Shown piece after piece: positions 1 to 9,008 of a stretch of 64,000 nt of DNA. Source of the DNA: Thalassomonas sp. M1454 (GTDB lineage Bacteria > Pseudomonadota > Gammaproteobacteria > Enterobacterales > Alteromonadaceae); NCBI RefSeq assembly GCF_007097525.1, contig NZ_VKDD01000006.1, positions 31,100-95,099 of the forward strand, in the 5' to 3' direction. Position 1 is the stretch's first letter; every line of letters begins with the position of its first letter. The notes below the pieces were generated by a model. The model was not told the origin of the DNA. It searched no databases and saw nothing but the letters and a program-made list of their open reading frames with translations. The position numbers and the translations under genes were made by a program.

Positions 1-1164
1 AGTGTCGCTTGTGATCATTACTCATTATGGCAACAAGATATTGAATTAATCGACTCTTTGGGCGTTGATGCTTATCGACTTTCTATTTCATGGCCACGTG
101 TGATGAATCAAGATGGCAGTGCCAATCAGCAAGGTATCGATTTTTACATCAACTTATTAGATGGCCTAATTGCCAAAGGCATTAAACCTTTTGTAACTCT
201 TTATCATTGGGATTTACCACAACACCTTGAAGATAAAGGTGGTTGGTTAAATCGAGAAACAGCTTATAAGTTTAAAGAATATGCCGACTTAATCACCAAA
301 GCATTAGGTAATAGAGTTCACTCATATGCAACGTTTAACGAACCATTTTGTAGTGCTTATTTAGGTTATGAAGTTGGTGTACATGCACCAGGGTTGGTTG
401 GTAAAGAAAATGGCCGTAAAGCGGCTCATCACATTTTATTAGCTCATGGTTTAGCCATGGATGTATTAAATAAAAATGCACCAAATAGCATGAATGGTAT
501 CGTTCTTAACTTTACCCCTGCTTATCCTCTTACCAATTCAGCAGCAGATTTAGCCGCAACCAAGTTTGCTGATGATTATAATAACCAGTGGTATATCAAG
601 CCATTATTTGATGGTTGTTACCCTGATACCATTAAGCTTTTAGACGATGCTCACAAACCAGATATTGTTGCAGGTGATATGGAGATTATCTGTAAGCCAA
701 TGGACTTTTTAGGTATTAACTTTTATACCCGTGAAATTTTCCGTAGCGATAATATTGAGCCATTCATGGTTGTACCACCAAACAATGTACCGGTAACCGA
801 TATGGGTTGGGAAATTTATCCGCAAGCATTTACCGAACTATTGACTAAATTAAATAATCTTTATAATTTACCTCCGGTTTACATCACTGAAAATGGCTGT
901 GCGATGCCAGACACAATTAGTGATGGACAAGTTAATGATACAAACCGTATCAATTATTATAATAGTCACCTTAATGCCTTAAATGATGCCATTGAACAAG
1001 GTGTTGATGTAAGAGGTTATTTTGCCTGGAGCTTAATGGACAATTTTGAATGGGCGCTAGGTTATAGCAAACGTTTTGGCATTGTTTATGTAGACTATGA
1101 AACACAACAGCGTACAATCAAGGCCAGTGGTGAAAGCTATCGAGAATTAATTACCAATCGATAA
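1..1164 (+). CDS. GH1 beta-glucosidase (5' end outside window)
   Basis: Retaining glycoside hydrolase family 1 enzyme that hydrolyses beta-glucosides such as cellobiose, probably in the cytoplasm. The reading frame is open from base 1 and already encodes conserved GH1 sequence (ACDHYSLW, then GVDAYRLSISWPR), so the N-terminus is cut by the window and the TTG at 58 is not the start. The acid/base Glu lies in TFNEP (codon at 340-342) and the nucleophile in ITENG (around 885-897); SLMDNFEWALGY near the C-terminus is also typical. No signal peptide can be judged. A GPH transporter follows 54 bp downstream and then a LacI regulator, which suggests a beta-glucoside import and hydrolysis operon. Substrate is inferred from family and context. 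Confidence 0.95.
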   Translation, partial: SVACDHYSLWQQDIELIDSLGVDAYRLSISWPRVMNQDGSANQQGIDFYINLLDGLIAKGIKPFVTLYHWDLPQHLEDKGGWLNRETAYKFKEYADLITKALGNRVHSYATFNEPFCSAYLGYEVGVHAPGLVGKENGRKAAHHILLAHGLAMDVLNKNAPNSMNGIVLNFTPAYPLTNSAADLAATKFADDYNNQWYIKPLFDGCYPDTIKLLDDAHKPDIVAGDMEIICKPMDFLGINFYTREIFRSDNIEPFMVVPPNNVPVTDMGWEIYPQAFTELLTKLNNLYNLPPVYITENGCAMPDTISDGQVNDTNRINYYNSHLNALNDAIEQGVDVRGYFAWSLMDNFEWALGYSKRFGIVYVDYETQQRTIKASGESYRELITNR

Positions 1165-1218
1165 ACAGCATTAAGATTTAACCGTTCACACTATAATAAT
1201 ATAAAGACGATAATCAAT

Positions 1219-2742
1219 ATGACTAAACTTCCATTTTATGAAAAAGTTGGCTATGCCATGGGTGATGCAGCAGCCAACTTAGTTTGGCGCGGTGCCTTAG
1301 CCTATTTAGCTGTATTTTATACCGACACCTTTGGTATAAGTGCAGCAGCTGCGGCCATGCTATTTTTAGTTGTGCGTTTATCTGACGGTGTTACCGATAT
1401 AATCATGGGCATGATTGCCGATAGAACATCGACACGTTGGGGCAAATTTCGCCCATGGATATTATGGTCTACTCCTTTCCTTGCGCTATTTATGGTGCTT
1501 TGTTTTACCACACCAGATCTTAGCGAAACCAATAAACTAATTTATGCCTATGCCACTTATATAGGTTTAACCTTGGCTTATACCGTTAATAATGTTCCCT
1601 ACTCTGCTCTTATGGGAGTTATGACACCAAGCGATACCGAACGCACCAGTTTATCTGGCTTTAGGTTTGCCGGAGCCTTCGCTGGTGGACTATTAGTTAT
1701 GGGCTTTTTGCCTGATTTAGTTGCTTACTTAGGTAATGGTAACGATGCTGTAGGCTATCAATATACTATGTATGTGTTTGCCGCCTTATTAATCGTGTTA
1801 ATGTTAATTACCTTTTTTACAACCAAAGAAAGAGTTGTACCAACAATCGATGATAAAAGTAACTTAAAAAGTGAGATAAAAGACCTAACCAAAAACTTAC
1901 CTTTTATCATTATCCCTCTGCTTTCAATCACCCTCTTCTTTTATTATCGAGAGCTTTATAGTGGTCTATTTTTTACTTTAGTCATGATTACTATGTGGCT
2001 TTTAATCAAACGCCTATTAGCCAACCCTTCAGATAAACTAACCGGCACGCAACGGGACATGGTTGACTTATTAACCAATAAACCTTGGCTTATATTATTG
2101 GGTATTGGCTTTTTAACCATGATGTTTAATGGTATTAAATACGGCGTTATTGCCTATTATTTCAAATACCATGTGGGTGATGAATTAATGGCCGGTAAAT
2201 ATTTTATTGGCTTACTCATTGTTTCTATTTTAGGGGCGCTATCAACTAGCTATTTATCGGAAAAGTTCGGTAAAAAACCTCTATTTATTGTCGCACTTTT
2301 AATTAGTGCAATTCTAACCATTGCCTTTTACTGGGTACCACAAGGAAATATTGCCGCGATTTTCATTTTAGGTTGTACTACCGAGTTTTTCTCTGCCATT
2401 ATGCCTACCTTATTTTTTACCATGTTGGGTGATTCAGCCGATTATTCTGAATGGAAAAATGGCCGCAGAGCTACAGGTTTAATCTATAGTGCTGGTACTT
2501 TTATTCAAAAAACAGGCGGTGGTTTTGCCGGAGCATTAGTGTTAATCGTTTTAGCTGGCTATGGCTATGATGGCATGGACGAAAGTACAATTGCAGCATC
2601 ATTACCAGGCATGCAATTATTAATGAGCTGGATACCTGCAAGCTTTGCTATTTTAGCGGCAATATTGATGATGTATTACCCATTATCAACAAAGCAAAAT
2701 AAACAAATGAGTGATGATTTAGTACAACGCCGAAGCGCTTAA
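1219..2742 (+). CDS. GPH-family sugar:cation symporter (MFS)
   Basis: Inner-membrane sugar symporter of the glycoside-pentoside-hexuronide family. The N-terminus YEKVGYAMGDAAANLVW and the loop GMIADRTSTRWGKFRPW are family hallmarks, as is DYSEWKNGRRATG near residues 410-422. At 507 aa it is about 50 residues longer than the paralogue at 7568-8926. The extra sequence, roughly residues 224-285, carries two additional hydrophobic segments between the two halves, giving a predicted 14 rather than 12 membrane helices. It sits between the GH1 glucosidase and the LacI gene, so its cargo is probably a cello-oligosaccharide or other beta-glucoside (inference). Confidence 0.9.
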   Translation: MTKLPFYEKVGYAMGDAAANLVWRGALAYLAVFYTDTFGISAAAAAMLFLVVRLSDGVTDIIMGMIADRTSTRWGKFRPWILWSTPFLALFMVLCFTTPDLSETNKLIYAYATYIGLTLAYTVNNVPYSALMGVMTPSDTERTSLSGFRFAGAFAGGLLVMGFLPDLVAYLGNGNDAVGYQYTMYVFAALLIVLMLITFFTTKERVVPTIDDKSNLKSEIKDLTKNLPFIIIPLLSITLFFYYRELYSGLFFTLVMITMWLLIKRLLANPSDKLTGTQRDMVDLLTNKPWLILLGIGFLTMMFNGIKYGVIAYYFKYHVGDELMAGKYFIGLLIVSILGALSTSYLSEKFGKKPLFIVALLISAILTIAFYWVPQGNIAAIFILGCTTEFFSAIMPTLFFTMLGDSADYSEWKNGRRATGLIYSAGTFIQKTGGGFAGALVLIVLAGYGYDGMDESTIAASLPGMQLLMSWIPASFAILAAILMMYYPLSTKQNKQMSDDLVQRRSA

Positions 2743-2754
2743 TACAGGAATATT

Positions 2755-3759
2755 ATGGCTACTATTTATGAAGTTTCTAAACTAGCTGGTGTATCGTTAG
2801 CAACAGTCTCTAGGGTTATGAATAATAACGCTAAAGTGAGCGATAAAACTCGCACCAAAGTATTAGAAGCAATGGAACAATTAGGTTACCGTCCTAATTC
2901 AATAGCCCAATCACTTGCATCAAATCGTACCAATAGCGTTGGTGTTTTAGTGTCAGAATTACACGGTGGTTTCTTCGGTTTAGTAATGAACGGTATTGAA
3001 ACTGAATTACGACTCGCCGATAAACACATCATTATCACCACAGGTCACAGTGACGAAGCACAAGAAAAGTCAGCGATTGATTTTTTAATTGGGCGCAAGT
3101 GTGATGCCCTAATACTGTTAGTTGACTCGGTAAGTGATGAATATTTAATTCAAGTATCTAAAACTATCCCTACTGTTTTAATCAACCGTAAAGTTGATGA
3201 AATTAGCGATAACTGTATAAGTTTAGATAACCAATATGGTGGCTATTTAGCAGCTAAACATCTGTTAGAACAAGGCCATAGAGATATTGCTTATATTGCA
3301 GGCCCTGACTGGAAAGTCGACTCTTATGATCGCTTTGTTGGTCATAAAAAAGCATTAGCCGAGTATAATATTGATTTAAATGACAGCTATTATTTTGAAG
3401 GTGACTTCAATGAAAACAGTGGTTATAAATGCTTTCATAAAATAAATAACAGTGGTATTAACTTTACTGCTATTGCTTGTGGTAATGATGAAATGGCATC
3501 AGGTGCAATGAAAGCGGCAAGAGAGAGTGGATATATATTGCCGAAAGATTTGTCTATTATCGGCTTTGATAATAATATGTTTGCCAGTTATCTTTATCCT
3601 GAGTTGACCACCATTGATAACTCAGCCTATCAAATGGGTAAAATGGCAACCGACATTATCTTAAAAGATGTTTATAAACATAAAGATCTTAATATAGCTA
3701 AGATTGTTAATATATTTGAACCTAAGTTAGTTAAGCGCAATTCGGTAAATTCAATTTAA
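2755..3759 (+). CDS. LacI-family transcriptional regulator
   Basis: Sugar-responsive repressor with an N-terminal LacI helix-turn-helix (residues 2-24, TIYEVSKLAGVSLATVSRVM), a hinge helix (NSIAQSLASNRT) and a C-terminal periplasmic-binding-protein-like effector domain (about residues 60-330). Length (334 aa) is normal. ATG start with AGGA about 8 bases upstream, 12 bp after the transporter stop, so it is the last gene of the GH1-transporter operon. A likely target is the perfect TGTAAGCGCTTACA palindrome at 8945-8958 in front of the convergent operon. Effector unknown; a beta-glucoside or cellobionate is inferred from neighbours. Confidence 0.95.
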   Translation: MATIYEVSKLAGVSLATVSRVMNNNAKVSDKTRTKVLEAMEQLGYRPNSIAQSLASNRTNSVGVLVSELHGGFFGLVMNGIETELRLADKHIIITTGHSDEAQEKSAIDFLIGRKCDALILLVDSVSDEYLIQVSKTIPTVLINRKVDEISDNCISLDNQYGGYLAAKHLLEQGHRDIAYIAGPDWKVDSYDRFVGHKKALAEYNIDLNDSYYFEGDFNENSGYKCFHKINNSGINFTAIACGNDEMASGAMKAARESGYILPKDLSIIGFDNNMFASYLYPELTTIDNSAYQMGKMATDIILKDVYKHKDLNIAKIVNIFEPKLVKRNSVNSI

Positions 3760-3777
3760 TTGATCTAGATTGAATTT

Positions 3778-3840
3778 ATACCTATGCCATTAAGTTTCTG
3801 CTCATTGAGTAGCATTTATAAAAAACAAAAATGCTACCCT
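3778..3840. repeat. Intergenic repeat with hairpin, copy 1
   Basis: Positions 3778-3830 match 35263-35314 in about 44 of 53 positions, sharing blocks such as CCATTAAGTTTC and AGCATTTATAAAA. Here the 3' part forms a hairpin: GTAGCATTT (3809-3817) pairs with AAATGCTAC (3829-3837). It lies between the convergent ends of the LacI gene and the CBM9-like gene. No clear T-run follows, so terminator function is uncertain. Confidence 0.6.
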
Positions 3841-3879
3841 GTGAGAATAGTATTACCTGCCTACATAATATTGTTATAG

Positions 3880-4656
3880 CTATTTCACTAACTTGATCTT
3901 GCCAAAAACACTAGCATCAATATAACCTAAGTTTTTATCACCATTTACCGGAGTTATCTTGTGTGAACCAAGAAAGTGTTCACGCTCAACACTGGCATCA
4001 TTATCACAATAAGCCAACATAAAGCCCATAGTTTTATCTGCGCTGAGTTTTACCGGAATATTTTCAGGGTTATTAGATGGTAAGGTAAAACTGTCATCAA
4101 AAATTTTAATCGCTAATTCCCAATAAACTTTATGGGGCGCGTTAGTATCCCTTTTCCAAACACTGTTTACATGATCATTTAGTAAAATAAAGTTAGTACT
4201 ACCATCAGTATTATTAGGGCCAATATCTGCCACTTGGTTATCAAGAGCAACATGGTAAGCAAAGGCGTTAAAGTCAAATTGATGATTACCACCAGATGCG
4301 TCTTCATCAAGAAATATCTCTAAGCAATCATCATCCCAATACCTATCTAATGGGTCGGCTATTTTATCTATAAGAACATCATCGGTGATTTCAGCTAATA
4401 GATATAAATAATCCTTATCCCAGAGTAATTTAAATCGACCTGAAAAGTCTTCCTTACTCGGATATTCACCTATCATATGTTGATCAATTGGCAGCCAAGT
4501 ACTTGCACTCCATGCGCTATCATTAGCAATGCCATCAATAGTGATTGCTTGTGTTGCAACGGGTACAGAAATAACATCTTCGTTACTGTTTGCGGAGGTT
4601 GCGCACAATAGCGCAGCCGGTATTAATGTTGATAATAATTTTTTGCTAAACGCCAT
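3880..4656 (-). CDS. Secreted CBM9-like carbohydrate-binding protein
   Basis: 258 aa with a signal peptide (MAFSKKLLSTLIPAALLCATSANS, cleavage near residue 24) followed by one CBM9/DOMON-like beta-sandwich over most of the length: ITIDGIANDSAWSAS, then LLWDKDYLYLLAEITDDVL, then DDDCLEIFLDED. No catalytic module is attached. The start overlaps the 3' end of the phosphorylase-kinase gene by 11 bp, so it is translationally coupled as the last gene of that operon. It may bind an oligosaccharide in the periplasm or at the surface, but ligand and role are unknown. Confidence 0.8.
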   Translation of the reverse strand: MAFSKKLLSTLIPAALLCATSANSNEDVISVPVATQAITIDGIANDSAWSASTWLPIDQHMIGEYPSKEDFSGRFKLLWDKDYLYLLAEITDDVLIDKIADPLDRYWDDDCLEIFLDEDASGGNHQFDFNAFAYHVALDNQVADIGPNNTDGSTNFILLNDHVNSVWKRDTNAPHKVYWELAIKIFDDSFTLPSNNPENIPVKLSADKTMGFMLAYCDNDASVEREHFLGSHKITPVNGDKNLGYIDASVFGKIKLVK

Positions 4657-7564
4657 TCGTTTGATTTTCCTTAGTAACGCTATTAGAAATTGCCTTGATA
4701 ATTTGCTGACAAAGTGGTGCTACGGCTTGGTTAGCATTGAATGTTAACACATCCGCTTCACCTTCAGGTGATTGCAAGCTAGCAAATTGACTCGCCAACA
4801 ATGTCGGATTAAAGAAGTGTGATTCTCGCTCTGTTAAACGTGTTGCAATAACATCTTGCTCCGCTTTTAAATAAATAAACTGACAGTTAAAACCTAACTG
4901 TTTAAATTTTTCTCTATGCTCGGCCCTTAAACCTGAATAGGCTAAAACACAGTCATTGCCAAGTTCATATTGCGCTTTTAAAGCACTACAAATTAATTCA
5001 ATCCAAGGCAGTCTTTGCTCATCGGTTAAAGCAACGCCTTGCTGCATATAAGCTTTAGCTTGCTCTGAATGAAAATCATCCGCCTCGACGAAGTGATAAT
5101 TAAAATGCTGGCTTAATGTTTTAGCAACCGTTGTTTTACCACAGCCGCTAACTCCCATCACTATATAAAGATTCTTTTGTTCAGCCCTAACTTTATTCTC
5201 AGGAATTAACACCTGTACATTATATTGTTTATTTGGCTGTATATTATTAATTTCATTACTTGCTAAAGCCTCACCATCTACTTCGATAGTTAGCTTAGTC
5301 ACCTTCGATGTTTTTTGATAATCGACATTAAATGTGGCGCCAAGGTATTCACGTTTTACCGATAACTTTTGCCAATCGCTTGGCAGTTGTGGTTTTATTG
5401 TTAAGCTAGCATTTTGTCCCTGCAATCCGGCAAGGCCTTCAATAATGCATCGATATACCCAAGACACTGTTCCGGTGTTAAAAAGCTGACTTGAACGACC
5501 AGCACGCTCTGGGTGTTGATAATAGGCGCCGCGATAATAATTAGGAATAAAGTTAGGTAACTGGCCTCGTTTGCCAAGGTCATCGTCAGGTAGCATTTTA
5601 CGCAATACTTGATAAGCTTTTTCGCCTTCCCCTATTTGGTAAAGACTGTAAGCGTAAAACACCGCAGCATGGTTATATATAGAGCCATTTTCAGCTGTAC
5701 CAGGGAACTTTTGGGTAACTCGGCCGACATCTTCACGCATCTTGGTATAACTTGGCGCTAGCATCATAGTGCCAAAAGGCGTATCGAGTTGCTGTTGTAT
5801 TTGCCCTAAAATTTCACCTTGCTGTTGCTTATTAGCAGCTCCTGCGAGCAATGCCCAAGACTGAGGGTTTAAGAAAATACGCCCTTCATGATCAGCCCTT
5901 ATACCGAAACTAATGTTATCGTCAGTGATGCCTCGGCTGTACCACTGCCCGTCCCAACAATGCTTATTAACCGCAGCATTTAATGCTGCAGCCGCTGTTG
6001 AGTATTTTTCATCACAATCTAAGTTGTATAAGCGGCATATATTCAGCCAGCAATTTATGGCATAGGCACTGGCTAAAGTAAGCCAAGTAGAGACGCCCTT
6101 ACCTTTGTAGCCCACCATATTCATTGGATCGCACCAATCCCCTTGGGCAATGTAACTAAGCCCCCGCTGATCACAAGCGTTAATCAGCCAATCCAGAGCT
6201 AATTCAACATGCTCTTTAAGGGATACCTTTTGCTCACTATCAGCAAATTTAATGGATTCTGTTAGTAAGCTACTATCATTGGTTTCATTAAAATAAGCTT
6301 GCAGACAAATTGGCAACCACACACAGTGGTCGGCATGTGGCACTTGATTGATATATTTTAAGCTTGCTTCTGGGTGGATTAAAATACCATCAGGCATAGA
6401 GCCATTAATGCTTTGCTGACCTAATGCTGTAATAAAGGCAGCTCTAGCTTTAGCCGAGTTGATATAGCTCATGCCTAAAGCATCTTGTAAATAATTTCGA
6501 GTTTGTGGGTCGGTGGTTAAACGGTTTACGTCACCATGATAATATACCTGCCTTGGCAGCCAATGATTCACATATTCATCAAAAACAGTGTCACCTGAGT
6601 CTATATTTAAAACCCCCTGCCCCTTGGCAATATAGTTTTGATAAGCTGTTTTTTCAGCGCAAAATTTATCTTGGCTAAAGTATTTTTGCTTAACACTTAC
6701 GACTTGCTCATTATCTTTAGCTGGGCCAAATAAAAATCGGTAAGTTTTGCTTGCTCCTGCTACAAGTTTTTCACGATACTGCATGACAGCGCTAGGCACT
6801 TCATAGAGCGCGTTCATATTATCTAGGCTAGCGCAATTAATACCATCCGGATTAGCAATACCACCTTCACCTGTAAAGCTGTTTTGATTACAGCACCATG
6901 CAAATGGCGGTGTTTCTGCAATTAAATAGGTTTTATCGTTTAACTCACCACGTTTAAAGTATTCTTCGACCTTTTGGTAGGGAGAGATACAGGTTGCAAC
7001 AATCGTATTATGCTCTGCTAAAAATTCGGCGGATTGATTCATCCAAGACATATAACCTATGGTGAAATATGGATAAATGCTTATATTTCTTGGTTTATCA
7101 TCTAAATTAGTAACCGCTAGCTGCCACATTTCAATGGCATCATCTTCGGCTAAATTAAGAGTTAAATCTATTTGTATATTTAAGTTTTCAATATGCCATT
7201 TAATATCGGCTTGCCCGGCGCAAAACTCAAACTTGTCTAATTTAGCTCGAGTTGGCTCAAAAGGGGCTGAAAATATTTGTCCTGAATCTTCATCTTTAAT
7301 ATAAAAAAATCGTCCAGGGTGATCAGCATAGTAATTATGCTCAGGTTGCATAAAAGTTTTTGCTTCAATGTTTGGTGCAAATGAGTATTTACTAGGCTCT
7401 GGTTGCATAAATTGCCCTACCGCATAACCCCGACAATTCATTTGTAGCATCATCACTTTATTCCACAAAAAGCTTCCTGCTTGTGGCAATTGCGTTGCTG
7501 AATTTAAGATAAAACTATGCTGTTCTCTATCAACCGATAACAGTTCTTTATTAAGGTTTTCCAT
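4646..7564 (-). CDS. Fused GH94 phosphorylase (probable cellobionic acid phosphorylase) and gluconokinase
   Basis: 972 aa, two enzymes in one chain. Residues 1 to about 790 are a GH94 inverting disaccharide phosphorylase; the general-acid Asp is in GDWCDPMNMVGYKGKG (about residue 479). Residues about 798-962 are a complete GntK-type gluconokinase: Walker A GVSGCGKT (about 804-811), DDFHSEQAKAYMQQG, LTDEQRLPWI, then ERESHFFNPTLLASQFASLQ. Cellobionic acid phosphorylases make glucose 1-phosphate plus gluconate, exactly the substrate of the attached kinase, so the fusion argues for cellobionate as substrate (inference). An Arg-x3-Lys pair near residues 615/619 could contact the aldonate carboxylate. 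ATG at 7564 is preferred over the adjacent TTG at 7567 because AGGAAG lies 8 bases upstream. Operon: downstream of the transporter, overlapping the CBM9-like gene. Confidence 0.85.
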   Translation of the reverse strand: MENLNKELLSVDREQHSFILNSATQLPQAGSFLWNKVMMLQMNCRGYAVGQFMQPEPSKYSFAPNIEAKTFMQPEHNYYADHPGRFFYIKDEDSGQIFSAPFEPTRAKLDKFEFCAGQADIKWHIENLNIQIDLTLNLAEDDAIEMWQLAVTNLDDKPRNISIYPYFTIGYMSWMNQSAEFLAEHNTIVATCISPYQKVEEYFKRGELNDKTYLIAETPPFAWCCNQNSFTGEGGIANPDGINCASLDNMNALYEVPSAVMQYREKLVAGASKTYRFLFGPAKDNEQVVSVKQKYFSQDKFCAEKTAYQNYIAKGQGVLNIDSGDTVFDEYVNHWLPRQVYYHGDVNRLTTDPQTRNYLQDALGMSYINSAKARAAFITALGQQSINGSMPDGILIHPEASLKYINQVPHADHCVWLPICLQAYFNETNDSSLLTESIKFADSEQKVSLKEHVELALDWLINACDQRGLSYIAQGDWCDPMNMVGYKGKGVSTWLTLASAYAINCWLNICRLYNLDCDEKYSTAAAALNAAVNKHCWDGQWYSRGITDDNISFGIRADHEGRIFLNPQSWALLAGAANKQQQGEILGQIQQQLDTPFGTMMLAPSYTKMREDVGRVTQKFPGTAENGSIYNHAAVFYAYSLYQIGEGEKAYQVLRKMLPDDDLGKRGQLPNFIPNYYRGAYYQHPERAGRSSQLFNTGTVSWVYRCIIEGLAGLQGQNASLTIKPQLPSDWQKLSVKREYLGATFNVDYQKTSKVTKLTIEVDGEALASNEINNIQPNKQYNVQVLIPENKVRAEQKNLYIVMGVSGCGKTTVAKTLSQHFNYHFVEADDFHSEQAKAYMQQGVALTDEQRLPWIELICSALKAQYELGNDCVLAYSGLRAEHREKFKQLGFNCQFIYLKAEQDVIATRLTERESHFFNPTLLASQFASLQSPEGEADVLTFNANQAVAPLCQQIIKAISNSVTKENQTNGV

Positions 7565-7567
7565 CAA

Positions 7568-8926
7568 CTAAACTTCCTGCTTTTTAAGTTCAAGCTGTGC
7601 CTGTAACTTGGCAACGTCAGTATCGGCTAAAGGATACAAGCGAATGATAAATACCGAAATTAAAGCGAATACCGCAGGTAACAAAGTCATCAGCAAAACT
7701 ATACCATTTTGCGACTCAAGCGACTGCGCTTGATTGGCAATATAACCAAGGCTTGCAAGCACCCAGCCCATCATAGCCCCAGCTAACGCACCACCTAGCT
7801 TTTGTGCAAAAGCCGCGGCAGAAAAAATCATTGCTGTAGCTCTGCGCCCAGTTTGCCACTCGGAGTAATCGGCAGTATCGGCATACATAGAAAAAACTAA
7901 AGGAGATTTAGGGCCAAGGCAAAAACCTATGGCTATCTGCAAAGCAAAAATAAGCCATAATTGCTCAGGTTCAACAAAATAAAAAACGCTTGATAAAACC
8001 GTTACACAAGACATTAAAATAAAGAGTAATTTACGCTTATCACAGAATTTAGTTAATATCGGCGTACAAGCAGCGCCAACACCTAATGACAGCATGTAAG
8101 CAAGGCTAAAACTACCAATCAAGTCTTCACGCTCAACAAAATATTTAAAATAAAATGTGCCCGAGCTTCCTCTCAAGGTGATTGTCATCATAATGATGAG
8201 CGCAAGTGAGAACAAAATTAACCAAGGTTTGTTACTAAACAAGTCTTTAATATCTTGCTTTACTGGGGTTTTGCTCTCGCTGATCGGTTGGATACGCTCT
8301 GTGGTTGCAGCAAAACTTATAAAAAATAATAACCCAGCAACAAGGCCATAAGTAAGCATAGTAAGTTGCCAGCCTAATACTTCATTATCTCCCCCATACC
8401 ACAGCACCAACTCTGGTGTAAGGTAAGCCACTAAACTACCGCCGGAAAACGCTCCGATAAATCGGAAACTAGTTAATAATGTACGTTGTTGACTATTACC
8501 GGTGATAACACCTAATAAAGCACCATAAGGTACATTAATAAAGGTGTAAGCTAGCATCATGAAAATATAAGTTGCATAAGCCCAGACCAGTTTTCCAGTA
8601 TCGTCTAAATCGGGTACGGTAAAGGTTAAAACACCCGCCGCAATAATAGGAATGATCCCCCACAACAAATAAGGCCTAAATTTACCCCAGCGCGTTTTAG
8701 TTCTGTCGGCTAAGGCGCCCATAAGAGGGTCAGAAAAGGCATCAATTAAACGAGTAACTAGCATCATTGTACCTACTGCTGCAGCAGATAAGCCGAATAC
8801 ATCGGTATAAAAGATAAATAGAAATACGTCGAATACACGCCAATAAAAATTAGAGGCTACGTCACCACAGGCGTAGCCAACACTTTCTTTAGTACTAAAT
8901 GGTTTTATCGTTTTTGTTATGGTCAT
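7568..8926 (-). CDS. GPH-family sugar symporter, probable cellobionate or disaccharide transporter
   Basis: 12-helix GPH/MFS symporter (about 452 aa) with TKESVGYACGDVASNFYW at the N-terminus, GALADRTKTRWGKFRPY in the second loop and DYSEWQTGRRATAM in the C-terminal half. It is a paralogue of the transporter at 1219-2742 but lacks its central insertion. I prefer ATG at 8926 (MTITKTIKPF) to the in-frame TTG at 8944, since GPH proteins start shortly before this motif; no strong ribosome binding site is seen at either. First gene of the operon; the phosphorylase-kinase gene begins 3 bp after its stop. The cargo is probably what that enzyme degrades (inference). Confidence 0.88.
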   Translation of the reverse strand: MTITKTIKPFSTKESVGYACGDVASNFYWRVFDVFLFIFYTDVFGLSAAAVGTMMLVTRLIDAFSDPLMGALADRTKTRWGKFRPYLLWGIIPIIAAGVLTFTVPDLDDTGKLVWAYATYIFMMLAYTFINVPYGALLGVITGNSQQRTLLTSFRFIGAFSGGSLVAYLTPELVLWYGGDNEVLGWQLTMLTYGLVAGLLFFISFAATTERIQPISESKTPVKQDIKDLFSNKPWLILFSLALIIMMTITLRGSSGTFYFKYFVEREDLIGSFSLAYMLSLGVGAACTPILTKFCDKRKLLFILMSCVTVLSSVFYFVEPEQLWLIFALQIAIGFCLGPKSPLVFSMYADTADYSEWQTGRRATAMIFSAAAFAQKLGGALAGAMMGWVLASLGYIANQAQSLESQNGIVLLMTLLPAVFALISVFIIRLYPLADTDVAKLQAQLELKKQEV

Positions 8927-8944
8927 ATTGTTCACTGGATACAA

Positions 8945-8958
8945 TGTAAGCGCTTACA
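8945..8958. promoter_or_regulatory. Perfect LacI-type operator palindrome
   Basis: TGTAAGCGCTTACA is a perfect 14-bp palindrome with the central CG step typical of LacI-family operators. It lies 18 bp upstream of the preferred ATG of the transporter-phosphorylase operon, where a bound repressor would block transcription. The LacI regulator at 2755-3759 is the obvious candidate. Confidence 0.75.
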
Positions 8959-9008
8959 CAAAGTTAGCAACTAACCATAAAAAACACAATAAAAATCACT
9001 TTTAGCAA

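Noticed and set aside
58-60. TTG as start of the GH1 gene
   Set aside because: Conserved GH1 sequence is encoded from base 1 upstream of it; the gene simply enters from outside the window.
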